64,000 bases of DNA from Apostichopus japonicus (GCF_037975245.1 NC_092563.1:12018001-12082000); one strand, 5' to 3'; counted from the first letter of the stretch, positions 11,431 through 23,745 are shown. Notes: a model not told the origin generated them from the letters alone. Made by a program: numbers and translations.

Positions 11431-12180
11431 TTCAAAATTTTACTTTCACCTCTTGGTGGAAATTGTTACTTTTTTGAAGGATAAACAAACCGTAAATTAC
11501 AATGCTTGTTCGATTATCTAAGACTATGTAGTGTCTTTCATCAGCTGCCCTGGGCTCACATTTATTCAAACAAAGTAACTGCCCTACTTTCTGAACCACT
11601 TTCTGTTAAAACTTGGAATGATATCATGTTACCTCCTGAATCCACTTCCTCTCATTAAGCCCCCCTCCCCCCCCCCCAATGTTGGTAATTCTTACCTCTG
11701 TGATATAAAGTGTCAGTGTTTATAAAAGGAGGCCTCTCTGTGTTCCCCAGTCACTTGTTTTGAGTTCACTGAGGCATGTTAAAAATTTATGACATCAACA
11801 GGAATGCAGTGACACATGTTGAGCACGGAATTATGGAGATATTGATCACTCTGACACATGTGGTTCTCGCAGTTATAACTATTGCGTTGAATTATTCAGA
11901 TTGTAAATATTGATGGTGGTCTGCTTTTATTCCCTCTATCATTGCCAAATATCACAAGACAATTGCATCTACTGGGTGGAAATTATTTGGTGGATAAGGT
12001 GATTTATATCATATCAAAATTAAGAGACACTTCCATGGTTTTAAGTTCATGATATGTGGATATATTCCTGATCACTATGGCAACATCGTCATAAAGTAGA
12101 AAGAAAGATCAAGCAATCTACCCTTTTGTTTCTGGAATAGATCTCATTCAATAGAACTTTATCTATCTTTTATTTGACAG
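11431..12180. other. Intron or intergenic DNA before the first visible RPP40 exon
   Basis: Contains a C-run at 11660-11678. No further exon was recognised. The sequence just before 12181 (ATCTTTTATTTGACAG) is a normal splice acceptor. Confidence 0.5.
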
Positions 12181-12394
12181 ATGAAGAAAAGGTGAATTTT
12201 ATGCAGCTGACTAGACTATGGGACAAATATGTCTTAGAGGACTTATCCATCGTTAGTCACACTATACAGAAGACACAGACGACAGTTGTACCGAAACTGA
12301 GCCACAATCAGTCCCTTGTGTCTACACCGGGAGATGGACAGGATGTCTCAAGCATCTATGAGTATATTGGAACAATCTCCTGTGACGCCAACCA
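12181..12394 (+). CDS. RPP40: RPP40-like RNase P/MRP subunit, internal exon
   Basis: A 214-base exon between acceptor TTTATTTGACAG and donor CA|GTAAGT. It is read in phase 2 (first two bases complete a codon) and ends after two bases of a codon. It encodes about 71 residues starting DEEKVNFMQLTRLWDKYVL and ending ISCDANQ. This stretch corresponds to the variable middle of RPP40 upstream of the conserved CxPEP block, so on its own it is weakly diagnostic. The call rests on in-frame joining to the next two exons. Phase 2 out joins exactly to the G at 17453 to give CAG (Gln). The exons encoding the N-terminal half were not found in 1-12180 and probably lie upstream of the window. Confidence 0.8.
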
Positions 12395-14385
12395 GTAAGT
12401 GAAATAATAAAACAATAATTGTTATGCCAATGGGGCCCTCCAGCATTTCTTTGGAGGGTGCTGTCAAATCGGTTTGATCGAAAGTAATCTGTATTGTTTA
12501 CAGATCTCTGAATCAAAAGTAAACATAATCATGTGAGAGAGCTCTGAAGCAAGCACACATGGCAGATTAACTTGTATACAGACATGCAGGGTGATCGACT
12601 AGTTCACTGTTCCACTTACACGCAGCTCGGTCGAACGGAAAGATTGCGTCAGAAAACACGAGTAAAGGTGCTTAAAGCCATTAATTAGATGTGAAACTTT
12701 TTACAACATTTCAAAAGATCTCATCTATAGTAATAACAAACGATATTGTTTGTATATTATTAGTGATCAACTCATGGAGATGTTATTGTCTACCATCAGA
12801 GATTGTAGTTTGTCTCAGGGTCTGTTGAACTAGATCTGACCATTGATATGAGAGCACACTTGTTGACTTTGGGTGTGACTGGAGAGAGCCCAATTCCTTG
12901 GTTTTGTCTTTAACTACTGTACTGTATGTTGGCTATCGATGAACATTCTTTGTTAGAGTCTTGACGTCTCCCTGCAGTTTAAAGTGTGTCACATACTACA
13001 TATAGTGTTTCTGTAAAATGTGTTTGACCAGTTTCAATGTTAATTTCAAAGTCAAGAATGACAGGGCTGCTGAACTTTGGCATCATTTTGGTTGTAAATC
13101 GCTCAAATCTTTATTAAAAAGATTCTCCGTGCCACCATAATGTTGTAAGTTTTCATTGCAAATCAACATAATTTGTAGAAGCGGATACATTGTTGATGTA
13201 TTCTTGGTATCTCTGTAACTTCAATTACACTATGACTCTTTGGATGGAGTTGTAGCCACTACTCAGGAGCATTAGAAGGAGGTTTAGATCGGTGGGCAAG
13301 GCACTGGTAGAACGGGGGGGGGGGTCATTTACTGTGGTAGGGGCCAAATGATCTGTTACCAATCTGTGTCCTGGAGAGGGGTCTAAGAGAGGGGTTAGAA
13401 ATTTTGGTATGATTATGGGTGCTTTAATGTGAAAAGGTGGTGTATTTTGTGACTTTGAAGTAAATGTTTCGTTCAAGAATTTCCTTTCTTGAGGTTTATA
13501 GTCCATAATCAACCAAGTTATGGAGCATATGCTGAACCTGCCCACATGTTATGAAACCTTTGCTACTTGAGTTAAACCTACAGTAAAAACGGTTTAAAAT
13601 GGTTAAATAATGGTTTAAACTTAGTAATTCTTTCAATGATTATTTGTATTTCATTATATGACAATGTGTCTATATTCTAGTTTATAGCTAGCTTAAATTG
13701 TCAGTGCATATCCCATCATTTCCCATTGATAGCATTTTATTACTGCAAGTGAACAAAAATCAATTGTCCAGCACAATTGTGAAACTCAATAATATTGTAT
13801 TAACCCTGGGAGGTTTACAAACACTACATTATTCCACCAAAATAAAAAGTGGAGCAAACATTTTATGTCTCTTTTATTTATGTCTCTTTTATTGGTTTTA
13901 CAAGGGTAGAATGTATTTTGGGTGTTTCCAAATTACTGTTTTAATTATCATAACTGCCTCAGAGGTCTGCATGGAAAGAGGGAAGGAATGCATTATTTTC
14001 AGGCTTAAAATATAATCACAAAAGGTTAAAATATTGTACTTTACACACAAATATACTATTAAATTTTGACATAAGTGCACTGTAAGTGCTTAACCATTGA
14101 AATATATATGCAAGTACCACAACATATAGGGCAATGTAAATCTCTATGAAATACACTATGTAAGAGCATAAAGTCTAACATGTATAAAATCCCTTAAGGG
14201 ATTTGTATTGTGTAAATGTGGGATAGTAAGAAGTTGTTGACCTTGAAGCAAAAGTTCATTTCATTCAAGTAGACCTGTTTCTAAGGAAGGGAGATAAAAT
14301 CTGTTGTAAAAGCCCACAACCAAGTAGTTTAAGAAATAATAAGATTAAGAATGAATTGAATTTGAGTATTGCGCTCACCATTCAC
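12395..14385. other. RPP40 intron, first part: no features
   Basis: Part of the 5.06-kb intron between the exons at 12181-12394 and 17453-17587. There is a short G-run at 13313-13324. A 106-codon minus-strand frame (13545-13225) shows no recognisable domain and is treated as chance. Confidence 0.6.
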
Positions 14386-14394
14386 CAAACCATC

Positions 14395-15880
14395 CAGTAG
14401 CTACAGCCCTTTCTGTGCATGTGGGTAGTTTCCCTTCCATGCAGTAGAGCTCTATATCCCTTTCTGTGCATGTGGTTTCCCTTCCATGCAGTAGCTACAG
14501 CCCTTTCTGTACATGTGGGTAGTTTCACTTCCATACAGTAGTTGTACAGCCCTTTCTGTGCATGTGGGTAGTTTCCCTTCCATACAGTAACTACAGCCCT
14601 TTCTGTACATGTGGGTAGTTTCTCTTCCATACAGTAGCTACCTGTACAGCCCTTTCTGTACATGTGGGTAGTTTCCCTTCTATACAGTAGCTACAGCCCT
14701 TTCTTTACATGTGGGTAGTTTCCCTCCCATACAGTAGCTACAGCCCTTTCTGTACATGTGGGTAGTTTCCCTTCCATGCAGTAGCTACAGCCCTTTCTGT
14801 ACATGTGGGTAGTTTCACTTCCATACAGTAGTTGTACAGCCCTTTCTGTGCATGTGGGTAGTTTCCCTTCCATGCAGTAGAGCTCTACAGCCCTTTCTGT
14901 ACATGTGGGTAGTTTCCCTTCCATACAGTAGCTACAGCCCTTTCTGTGCATGTGGGTAGTTTCCCTTCCATGCAGTAGAGCTCTACAGCCCTTTCTGTAC
15001 ATGTGGGTAGTTTCCCTTCCATACAGTAGCTACAGCCCTTTCTGTGCATGTGGGTAGTTTCCCTTCCATGCAGTAGAGCTCTACAGCCCTTTCTGTACAT
15101 GTGGGTAGTTTCCCTTCTATACAGTAGCTACAGCCCTTTCTTTACATGTGGGTAGTTTCCCTCCCATACAGTAGCTACAGCCCTTTCTGTACATGTGGGT
15201 AGTTTCACTTCCATACAGTAGTTGTACAGCCCTTTCTGTGCATGTGGGTAGTTTCCCTTCCATGCAGTAGAGCTCTACAGCCCTTTCTGTACATGTAGGT
15301 AGTTATCCTTCCATACAGTAACTACAGCCCTTTCTGTGCATGTGGGTAGTTTCCCTTCCATACAGTAGAGCTCTATATCCCTTTCTGTACATGTGGGTAG
15401 TTTCCCTTCCATACAGTAGCTACTGTACAGACCTTTCTGTACATGTGGGTAGTTTCCCTTCCATACAGTAGCTACAGCCCTTTCTGTGCATGTGGGTAGT
15501 TTCCCTTCCATACAGTAGAGCTCTATATCCCTTTCTGTACATGTGGGTAGTTTCCCTTCTATACAGTAGCTACAGACCTTTCTGTGCATGTGGGTAGTTT
15601 CCCTTCCATACAGTAGAGCTCTATATCCCTTTCTGTGCATGTGGGTAATTTCCCTCCCATACAGTAGCTACAGCCCTTTCTGTACATGTGGGTAGTTTCC
15701 CTTCCATACAGTAGCTACAGCCCTTTCTGTGTATGTGGGTAGTTTCCCTTCTATACCGTAGCTACAGCCCTTTCTGTGCATGTTGGTAGTTCACCTTCCA
15801 TACTTTAGCTAGTAGTAGTTTCCCTTCCATACAATAGCTACTGTACAGCCCTTTCTGTGCATGTGGGTAGTTTCCATAAT
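14395..15880. repeat. 47-bp minisatellite array in the RPP40 intron
   Basis: About thirty copies of a unit near 47 bases. Each contains TACATGTGGGTAGTTTCC, CTTCCATACAGTAG and CTACAGCCCTTTCTG, with variants TGCATG/TACATG and an inserted GAGCTCTA. Because 47 is not a multiple of three, each frame is only locally open. The minus-strand frames with repeated TERAV, MHRKG and CMEGKLP peptides are products of the repeat, not a gene. Mixed unit types recur in blocks (for example 14640-14880 resembles 15105-15275), indicating segmental duplication within the array. Confidence 0.95.
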
Positions 15881-17452
15881 GCAATCACTGATGTAGGAAC
15901 TAAGGGTCTGGATGAATCTTATTGCCAAGAGCAATAAATGAAAAAAGCCTTGTTTCAACCTACCTATTTTGAAAGTGATACATTTTAATATAAAATGAAA
16001 TTATCATTTAGACACAAAGTGAAGGAAAAGGGTTTTTTCGACACTGAAGGTCTTCAAATTAAAGCTAAAAAACAACTTATGAATTCATCATTTTAATTCT
16101 TCATTCATAATTTGCATTCTTACACAGGATACAAACTAGTCTATTCTTAATTTTCTTGTTTTGTTATACTGTATGTCCTCTCTCTCTATGATGCCCCAAT
16201 AATGAGTGTCTTGATGTTTGCCTCTCAAATATTCTCATCTCACAAAATTGCTCTTACCTTAGTGGGTGTCTAATTACATAGAATGATATGCATTAGTTGT
16301 AGGTGCTACCTGAGGGCTAGGAGACTGGTCAAAAATTCATAAAGTTGTATTGCTGTCAACGTAAATTTAGAACATGACTCATTGCAGTTGAAGTGTATTT
16401 TATACAGAATATGAGCGCCATTCAATCCTCAGGTCGGTCTGCTCGGTGAACAGACAAAATTCACAGCATGTTAATACTAGTGTAGAGCTACTTGCTTGAA
16501 AACTTTCACTCAAAAGTTGGCACAGTTTTATCTTTGAAAATGGATAAAGTTATATTTGCTAAATTTGCCTACTTCAATAAAAATCACATGTACTGTAAGG
16601 CACCTAAAAGGAAAACCTCTTTAAAGCAATTTGTTCATAGTTTATGGCTTTGGGAATTGAAAGAATCTACCGTTGATGATTTGTTTATTTTCAATGTTTT
16701 ACTTGATTCTGTCTGTCACGTTATGTAGTCACAGAACACATCTATGTTTACAACACATTCTCACTATAAACAGATCTAGGAACAGATGCAACCATTTTGC
16801 TGTTCCTAAATATCAAGTTATACACTATTTTGCCCACTTAACAAAATATTGTTTCACATTAATTAATGTAATGTTTCATATTTCCTTTGAACTATTTCAA
16901 GATACTGTGTTAACTAAGTCTTTCACAGCAAAAGACAGATTTTGTTTGAAAAGCATCAGTTAAAGGAGCATTCAGGGTATATTATTCAGCTTACAACGAT
17001 TCTCTCAATGTCAATATTGATACAGTAGTATCAACTTAGAACATATTTTGCACCCCAATGGTGAAAAAGAGAAATGTGAGAAAATATTTGACTGTAAAAG
17101 ATGTTTCTGTGGAGCCAGAATACAATAAAAGAAAGTTGAGATTGTTTATTCAAGTTTTGCAGAAAAATAACTTTGCAGTCAAATGACCAATGAGAGACCA
17201 GTGACTGCTTTTCATGGTTCGACACAATCAGAGGACTGAACATTATGATACTAACCAACAAATAGGGACACAAAAAACCTGTTGGTAAGAGCACCTCTTG
17301 TCTGATGTTATATCTGCAAACAAACCTGTTGGTAAGCTGCAATTTGCAATTAAAAGTGGATATCGTTGTTTCATCCAGTGAGACCACTAGCTGTGACAAA
17401 CTTGACTGATAAATATTTTGCTATGGATCAATAAACAATTCCGTTGTTTCAG
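15881..17452. other. RPP40 intron, last part: no features
   Basis: AT-rich, with a few short open frames lacking domains or splice support (for example 16492-16963 on +, 17031-17399 on -). The last bases before 17453 (CCGTTGTTTCAG) form a good acceptor. Confidence 0.55.
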
Positions 17453-17587
17453 GGTAGGTGGGCCAGGAATTTACTCTTCATCATACACTTGTCCAGAACC
17501 TTGTGAGGAGGTAAAAGGTATTACATGTCAGAGGTGGTCTGGTCTAATCAGCTCGGAGAAGATAAAGCAGCTGTTGAAAGCTCTACG
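17453..17587 (+). CDS. RPP40: RPP40-like RNase P/MRP subunit, penultimate exon
   Basis: A 135-base exon between acceptor GTTGTTTCAG and donor CG|GTAAGT. It encodes about 45 residues containing YTCPEPCEEV and a helix-like SSEKIKQLLKALR. In vertebrate RPP40 the corresponding region has a CCPEP-type motif followed by a segment of the form LPEKI..LLE.L. This match, and the perfect continuity of phase (1 in, 2 out) with both flanking exons, identify it. The exon ends in CG, completed by the A at 20903 to give Arg. Confidence 0.88.
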
Positions 17588-17790
17588 GTAAGTACCAAAC
17601 ATTGGAACTTGAAACATTAATGTACTAAGAAACATCAAAGAGTGTAAAGAAGGATCATGATCATAATGAATTTGATAGTTTAGAACCTTTACTATGGTTT
17701 CAGTAATGACTGTTTCATCATTTTATGTTTAAACCATTTAAAACAATCTTATTTCTTTCACTTACCATTTAGCATATCATTTGTTTAATC
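17588..17790. other. Start of last RPP40 intron
   Basis: Short AT-rich intron sequence between the donor at 17588 and the TTAA-flanked MITE. Nothing else is seen. Confidence 0.6.
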
Positions 17791-18617
17791 TTAAAGCCGC
17801 ATTTTGCGTTGGGTCGCTTTTTTCCACCTTTTTAACATGTGCATCGATTTTTTTAGATGTATCAATCATAAAACAGCAAACTAAGATACCATCCAAGTTT
17901 CACCCTGCCAAGAGCGTTAATTAGCGAGTAATTAACGATTTATGTCGATAACGAGTAAAAGTGTCCTCGACAAAGTTTTCATATCTCCAAATCCACTAGT
18001 TTGAATTCCACCAATCAGTGAATAGTATGTTTATTCATGAGCATTTTTGCGTTTGGTCGCCGTTTTCTACTTTTTTGACATGTCCATCGAGTTTTTTACA
18101 TACATCAAATCACAAAACAGCAAATTAAGATATTAGCCAAGTTTTTCCCTGCCAAAAACGTTAATTGGCGAGTATTCCACATACAAAATTAATCGCATTC
18201 AGTTCCAAAGCCCCCTAGTTTGAATTCAACCAATCAGAGATGCAGGTTTAGTTATGAGCCGTTGCTAAAAATAGATTCAAGACTTTGCGTTGGTACAACC
18301 AGGGAGTTGTTATGCAACTCTCTGGTACAACTGCCATATAGACTGTACACAAATCAAGCGTGGTGTTATACTGTATTACGTATCTGTCAATGACGTTCGT
18401 AGTGTTTAAATATTAATATTATGGGCGAGGTTTATTGGGTTCCCAACGGAAAATATTTTGGAGAACAACAAAGTTGAAAGTTGCAATTTTTTCGACTTTT
18501 ATGCCACCATTTGAAGTAAAATATAAATAGATAAGCTAGTTATGTATGTCGTTATGGCATAGTGGAGTCAGTGAGGTTGAGAAAAATCATAGAAAAGGAC
18601 GCAAAATGCTGCTTTAA
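17791..18617. mobile_element. TTAA-flanked MITE with internal duplication
   Basis: The ends TTAAAGCCGCATTTTGCGT (17791-17809) and ACGCAAAATGCTGCTTTAA (18599-18617) are inverted copies with one mismatch in 19. Both carry TTAA at the outer edge, the target preference of piggyBac-type transposases. Inside, the first about 243 bases (17797-18039) recur imperfectly at about 18040-18270. Shared blocks include GCGTT.GGTCGCC, ACATGTSCATCGA, AAACAGCAAA and CTAGTTTGAATTC. No transposase frame is present. The superfamily assignment rests only on TTAA and is tentative. Confidence 0.75.
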
Positions 18618-20902
18618 CAAGAACTGTTTTTTGATGTATGCCTATTTATAAATATTTTATTTTTATACTGGTTTAAAATAAATCAAAATCGAAATGAAAT
18701 ATTGACCTGATTATATTGGAGCACAACTCAATCTTTTTTTTCTACAATTTTACCAAAATTAATACAATCAAAAAGCAAGATTTCGTAATTTATCAACACC
18801 CTCATTAAAATTGCCTCACCATTGAATGTTAATCAGTAATGATTTATCATGTTATGTCACCATGATACTTTTTGTTGTATACCAGTTGTATTCACATGCA
18901 ACATGTAAATTGTTTAGTCAAGCTGATTAACAATCACATGCAACATGTATATTGATTAGTCAAGCTAATTAACTACATTGGTGAGGGCTTTTGGTATCGA
19001 ATAGCTTAGAAACAAAATTATCCAAGTATTTCAAAAACCAAGGAAAAATACATTGTAATAAAAATACATGTAATAAAAATACATTAAAGTTTCACATTGT
19101 TTGGCTCATGTAATAGTGGGTAATAAAGTAATAACTGGAAGATGCAATGCCTACGGTATATTGATTTACAGTGTGTTCATGTTATGCATCTCAAAGATGC
19201 CAATAGACAGGGCCAAACTTGTTGAAATTAGAATTTAATAATTTATTGAAAATAGATGGTCAAAGATAAACAAATTATAGATATATTTTTCAAAGAATCA
19301 GTCGTCCTACTCTGTGCAGGAATAGTATCCATTGTAAACTAGCAGACATTATCTAGTAAAATTGTGACCTTTCCATGACGTACTGTATTTTGAGGTTTAT
19401 TGTATATTGTTATAAGCAGACAGATGTAATAATTGTCTACTGTATATAGATAGGTCTTCTTGTACAGTGTATCTACATTAACCTCTATGCAAAAAATGGA
19501 AAACACATTACAGTTTATACATAAAGGCCCACCAGTGTCCTTAGGCCCAAATAAGTTATCCCCATTAAGTGTGAAGGGCCAAGGTATGATACTCAGTTGA
19601 CAGTAAAATGGGATTTCACTTCTAATGCATTTTCCAGACCTTGTAATTTCCATACTTTGTATCTCTTGAGTAATAAAATCTTACCTCAACAAACTGTGGC
19701 CCCATTTTCGTTATATCTTTTGCTATGAGCAGCCTCTGTATTATATACATACATAAATAAATGAGTACATTGAGGCATTCTCTACTTTCTACCACATGTG
19801 CTAGTGTAAAGTCAGTACTTTTTTCAAATTTCTTACTTGAAAAACAGAATATATATTGAAAGGGAGGAGTGCTTAGTGAGAAAACAATGATTTGTAGAAC
19901 CACATATTGTTTCTCCAAATTACCAAATATAGACGCTACTGTAGTTGTGTATGTCCAGTAAATGATATCATATATTGCATCAGGAACATTGAAAAGTCTT
20001 TCTACTCTTCTTTTTCTCTGATGGGAGGGGAGGGTGGGGGTTTGTTTGGGGAGTAAGGTTTATTGAAGAAACACACTACAGTAGATTTCACTAAATGCCT
20101 GTGTATAGGAGTTAGTGGAGGGTTCTGTATGAAAGGTTATAATCTGATGTTGATATTTGAATATTATGTAAAGTTTGCAGACTTTCCTAAGTTCCTATCC
20201 ACTAACATCACTGTAGCTATAACTTTCTTTGCTCTAAGTATGTGTATATAGTTTCCCTCCCAATTCATTTTCTTATCCTCATTTCTGTCACAATTAAACC
20301 CAGAATATCCTGCTTTTTTGTGCGCAATGCTGTAGTTTGAAGTGGAAGTTAAATGCACTTTGCAGTATTAAACATGCAATGTTTACCAGCTGTAGACATT
20401 GTTCACTTTTTTTTCTGCTTTGTATAATATCTTTCCAATGATCTTGCTTGATAAACTAGTCAATGTCAGATGGAGAGCTGGACGTATTTTCTGCTGCCAA
20501 CAATCCGAGCAAGAACCAGCAATGCAATCTAACTCAAGTCTAACTGGCCTAGAATTACCCACAAATTAAGTTTAAGAATATCAAGTGTTGCGATCGTAGA
20601 TACCCTTACAGCTCTAGATTGAAATTTCAAGTTTAATATGCATATTTAGGAAGCATAATGTCTGTGGACATTTTCCAATTTCACATGTTTTTGGGGGTTT
20701 TGTATTACATGGCTGAGCTGATAGAGAGTACAAAGGAAGGTATAAACTGATGTGGAATGAATGCAGAAATATGGAAGAGTGTAATATGATCAATATCTAC
20801 TCAAAAATGAAAGTTTGTGTAGTTGACAACCTAAGGACAGAGTTGGATTTGAGAGAGGGGTGGACTGATTTTTGATATTGTAATTTTTTTTTCCCTTTCT
20901 AG
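18618..20902. other. Remainder of last RPP40 intron
   Basis: AT-rich. Holds a two-copy direct repeat of about 47 bases at 18890-18978 (CACATGCAACATGTA...TTAGTCAAGCT) and a G-rich patch at 20026-20052. Several short open frames on the minus strand (19339-19918) have no recognisable content. The last intron bases (TTCCCTTTCTAG) are a strong acceptor. Confidence 0.55.
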
Positions 20903-21098
20903 ATCATTTGTGAAGTCAGATGCCTTCGTTCCGTGGGCAGCTCTCACAGTTCATGGCTTTGACGATTCCCCTGTGTCTTGGTGGAGGAAAGAACATGGTT
21001 TCCATAAAAATGGCTGCAACCTTTACACCATTCTGATTCTCCCTGATGACACCTATTGGCTCTACATGGCTATCGGCACCAATGATGAATGTCCTTGA
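20903..21098 (+). CDS. RPP40: RPP40-like RNase P/MRP subunit, terminal exon with stop
   Basis: RPP40 is a protein subunit of nuclear RNase P and RNase MRP, which process pre-tRNA 5' ends and rRNA precursors. This exon gives the most conserved part of the family, its C-terminus: WAALTVHGFDDSPVSW, then EHGFHKNGCNLYTILIL, then DDTYWLYMAIGTNDECP and a TGA at 21096-21098. The human protein ends with very similar text (VQGF.DSPVSW...EHGFRKGG..LYNF...DYWLQMA.GAND.CPP). The three visible exons encode about 181 residues, roughly the C-terminal half of a protein usually near 360 residues. All splice phases agree and there is no stop or frameshift, so the gene looks functional. Confidence 0.93.
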
Positions 21099-21980
21099 GG
21101 TAATGTCAAGGTCTTAAGGAGGTAAAAGCGTACCTGAACCGATTGAGAAGGACAGTCAACGTGCAAGAAGAAAGGTTGTCTCTCCTGGCTGTTCATAAAC
21201 ACATCTACATCTACTTTGAATGTTCCCCAGTTTGTTCATTGGTTATTCCCTATATGAAACGTTGGAAAGTTTCTTTTAAACATCATTCTCTCAGAGATAA
21301 ATGAAGACACTGCACACATACAGTAGGTGTGTATCATCATAATATTCATATCTTACTGAAGCATTCGTATGTAGGAGTGAAACATGAAACATTAACATGT
21401 TTGTAAATTATGTCATTTGAGAATGTTTTGTGTTATAGTCTGCATGTATAGCTCAAGTTGCGGAGAAAGAGGCTCATGTTTAATTAAAGTTAATGGATTT
21501 TGTATCATATGACAAAGGCGTGGAAACTGGCTGTTTTCACAGAAAAGACATTTGTCTTGTCTGCTATAGTTATTGGAAGGCTGCCATCTACCACTACCAC
21601 AATGCACCTACATTATTCCAGGTGTGTGCATTTAAATGCCACAGGCAAGACAAATGTATTATCTGACATATAACTGTGCATGGTTCTGCATGGTGGGAGT
21701 TGTGTTGGGGTGTTTCTTATGGTGAGGGCTAACTGAAGCATGACAGGGTGTTGATAAGTTTTGAGTGATGTGCTGTATTTTAGTTTCATCTCTCACTCTA
21801 TGAATGTGAAGGAAGAATGGTTTGTGACTAGCTTTGATTTCATCATGATGCATTCAACTTGCAGAAGGCAAGATTAGCAATGATTGACATGATCTCTTTG
21901 CCTTGGTAATACCAAAAATAGTTTCTGTAAGGATTTATTTGACGGTAAAGTCCTACAGTGAAATTCGTGAAACATATTTG
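21099..21980 (+). other. RPP40: Presumed RPP40 3' untranslated region
   Basis: Sequence between the RPP40 stop and the first canonical AATAAA on the + strand. No other gene is seen. The 64-codon frames on the minus strand at 21413-21853 have no recognisable content. The extent is inferred from the polyadenylation signal only. Confidence 0.45.
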
Positions 21981-21986
21981 AATAAA
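21981..21986 (+). promoter_or_regulatory. Candidate polyadenylation signal for RPP40
   Basis: AATAAA, the first canonical hexamer downstream of the RPP40 stop, about 880 bases away. Cleavage here is inferred and untested. Confidence 0.45.
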
Positions 21987-22879
21987 GAATTATAGCTAAG
22001 TTAAGTTGGCCAAGCACTTCCTGACTCATTGCAATCTCAATCAACTGGGCACAAGCTACATTTCAATATTCTTCAAGAACTATTAGCATGCAACTAAGCC
22101 CGCGACCCTCCCTCCCCCACCCCCCATACACCATATGAATGATTGGCACAGACTGAGCCACTGTTGTTCGTGCCAAAGTTTAGATGGTTTTGCATGATTG
22201 TCTGCATTTAGTTAACCCGGCAAGTCTAGTTATAAAAGCTACACACAGCCGACTGCTGGTCAAGTAAATGTTAGTAGTAGAGACTTCCTGAATGAAGCCA
22301 ACACTACTTGAAGCTGGCTATCATCATGCAGTTGTAAGCACATACACACTGCCTGACTATATATGATGTTATGCATTTAGGCAAACTCTGTATTTATTTT
22401 CTATTTGGAAATGGGTGCGTCTGTATTACCTGATGCTGTTCATTATGGCTCAGCAGACTGTAGTACTACACAGCTAGAATAATGTGATTTATCTATTTGC
22501 TACAGTATACTGTCCTTTGGTGACGATCTTCAATGTTATTCTAGGTGACACTTTCCAAACAACTCTGCCAAAGAGTTTCAAATTCAAGTGGAGGCCTTAA
22601 ACTCCTTCCCACACAAACACCTCCATTTCCTCTTTAAATGTCAGACTTGAGAGACTTGATTACTTTCCCAATTAGTACTCTGGGACCTCCTAAAGGCTTC
22701 TACTTCAATTTGGTTCGGCAATAGATTGTTGAAAACAGAGTGCTTTGAAAGATTATACTGAGCTGATGGATTGTCCTTATTGCAGGTGAGGGTGACCAAC
22801 TGGATGTCACCGTACCTGTAAGGGTAGCTATCTGTATGCTGTGTTAGTAGAGGGGCAGGTGAACTATTCATCACGACAA
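21987..22879. other. Convergent intergenic region, first part
   Basis: Contains a C-rich patch at 22105-22124. No gene or transposon was recognised. Confidence 0.5.
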
Positions 22880-23745
22880 ACAACCAAACAAACATTGTAA
22901 ATGAAGGATATTTGTCCAGGTATAAACAGGATGATTTGATGCTTATTTATGCCATTGATGTAAACACCGTACCTGTAAGGTAGGTTTCTGTATGCTGAGA
23001 TAGTAGTGGGCAAACAAACAAACACTGTAAATGAAGGATATTTGTCCAGGTATAAACAGGTTGTTTTGATGCTTATTCATGTCATTGATGCAAACACTGT
23101 ACCTGCAAGGAAGGTGTCTGTATGCTGAGATAGTAGTGGGCAAACAAACAAACACTGTAAATGAAGGATATTTGTCCAGGTATAAACAGGTTGATTTGAT
23201 GCTTATTCATGTCATTGATGCAAACACTGTACCTGCAAGGAAGGTGTCTGTATGCTGAGATAGTAGTGGGCAAACAAACAAACACTGTAAATGAAGGATA
23301 TTTGTCCAGGTATAAACAGGTTGTTTTGATGCTTATTCATGTCATTGATGCAAACACTGTACCTGCAAGGAAGGTGTCTGTATGCTGAGTTAGTAGTGGG
23401 CAAACAAACACTGTAAATGAAGGATATTTGTCCAGGTATAAACAGGTTGATTTGATGCTTATTCATGTCATTGATGCAAACACTGTACCTGCAAGGAAGG
23501 TGTCTGTATGCTGAGATAGTAGTGGGCAAACAAACAAACACTGTAAATGAAGGATATTTGTCCAGGTATAAACAGGTTGTTTTGATGCTTATTCATGTCA
23601 TTGATGCAAACACTGTACCTGCAAGGAAGGTGTCTGTATGCTGAGTTAGTAGTGGGCAAACAAACAAACACTGTAAATGAAGGATATTTGTCCAGGTATA
23701 AACAGGTTGATTTGATGCTTATTCATGTCATTGATGCAAAAGAAC
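22880..23745. repeat. 130-bp satellite array
   Basis: About six and a half copies of a unit of about 126-130 bases. Each holds CAAACAAACAAACACTGTAA, ATTTGTCCAGGTATAAACAG, GATGCTTATTCATG and GTCTGTATGCTGAG. The length variation comes from the CAAA count. Alternating variants (GGTTGATTTG versus GGTTGTTTTG) suggest a two-unit (about 257-base) amplification step. The open frames here (FVCLPTTISAYRH...) are repeat by-products. Confidence 0.95.

Noticed and set aside
13225-13545. 106-codon minus-strand frame with Pro-rich middle
   Set aside because: Lies in an RPP40 intron on the opposite strand. It has no recognisable domain and no splice sites, and part of it covers a G-run.
14382-15640. Cysteine-containing repeated protein on the minus strand (MHRKG..., CMEGKLPTCTERAV)
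   Set aside because: It is the translation of a 47-bp minisatellite. The unit length is not a multiple of three, so no single frame stays open, and there is no splice or start context.
14395-15880. Possible CRISPR-like direct repeat array
   Set aside because: The repeats are contiguous minisatellite units with no unique spacers, and the DNA is animal nuclear sequence.
22943-23671. Overlapping frames FVCLPTTISAYRH... on the minus strand
   Set aside because: By-products of the 130-bp satellite.
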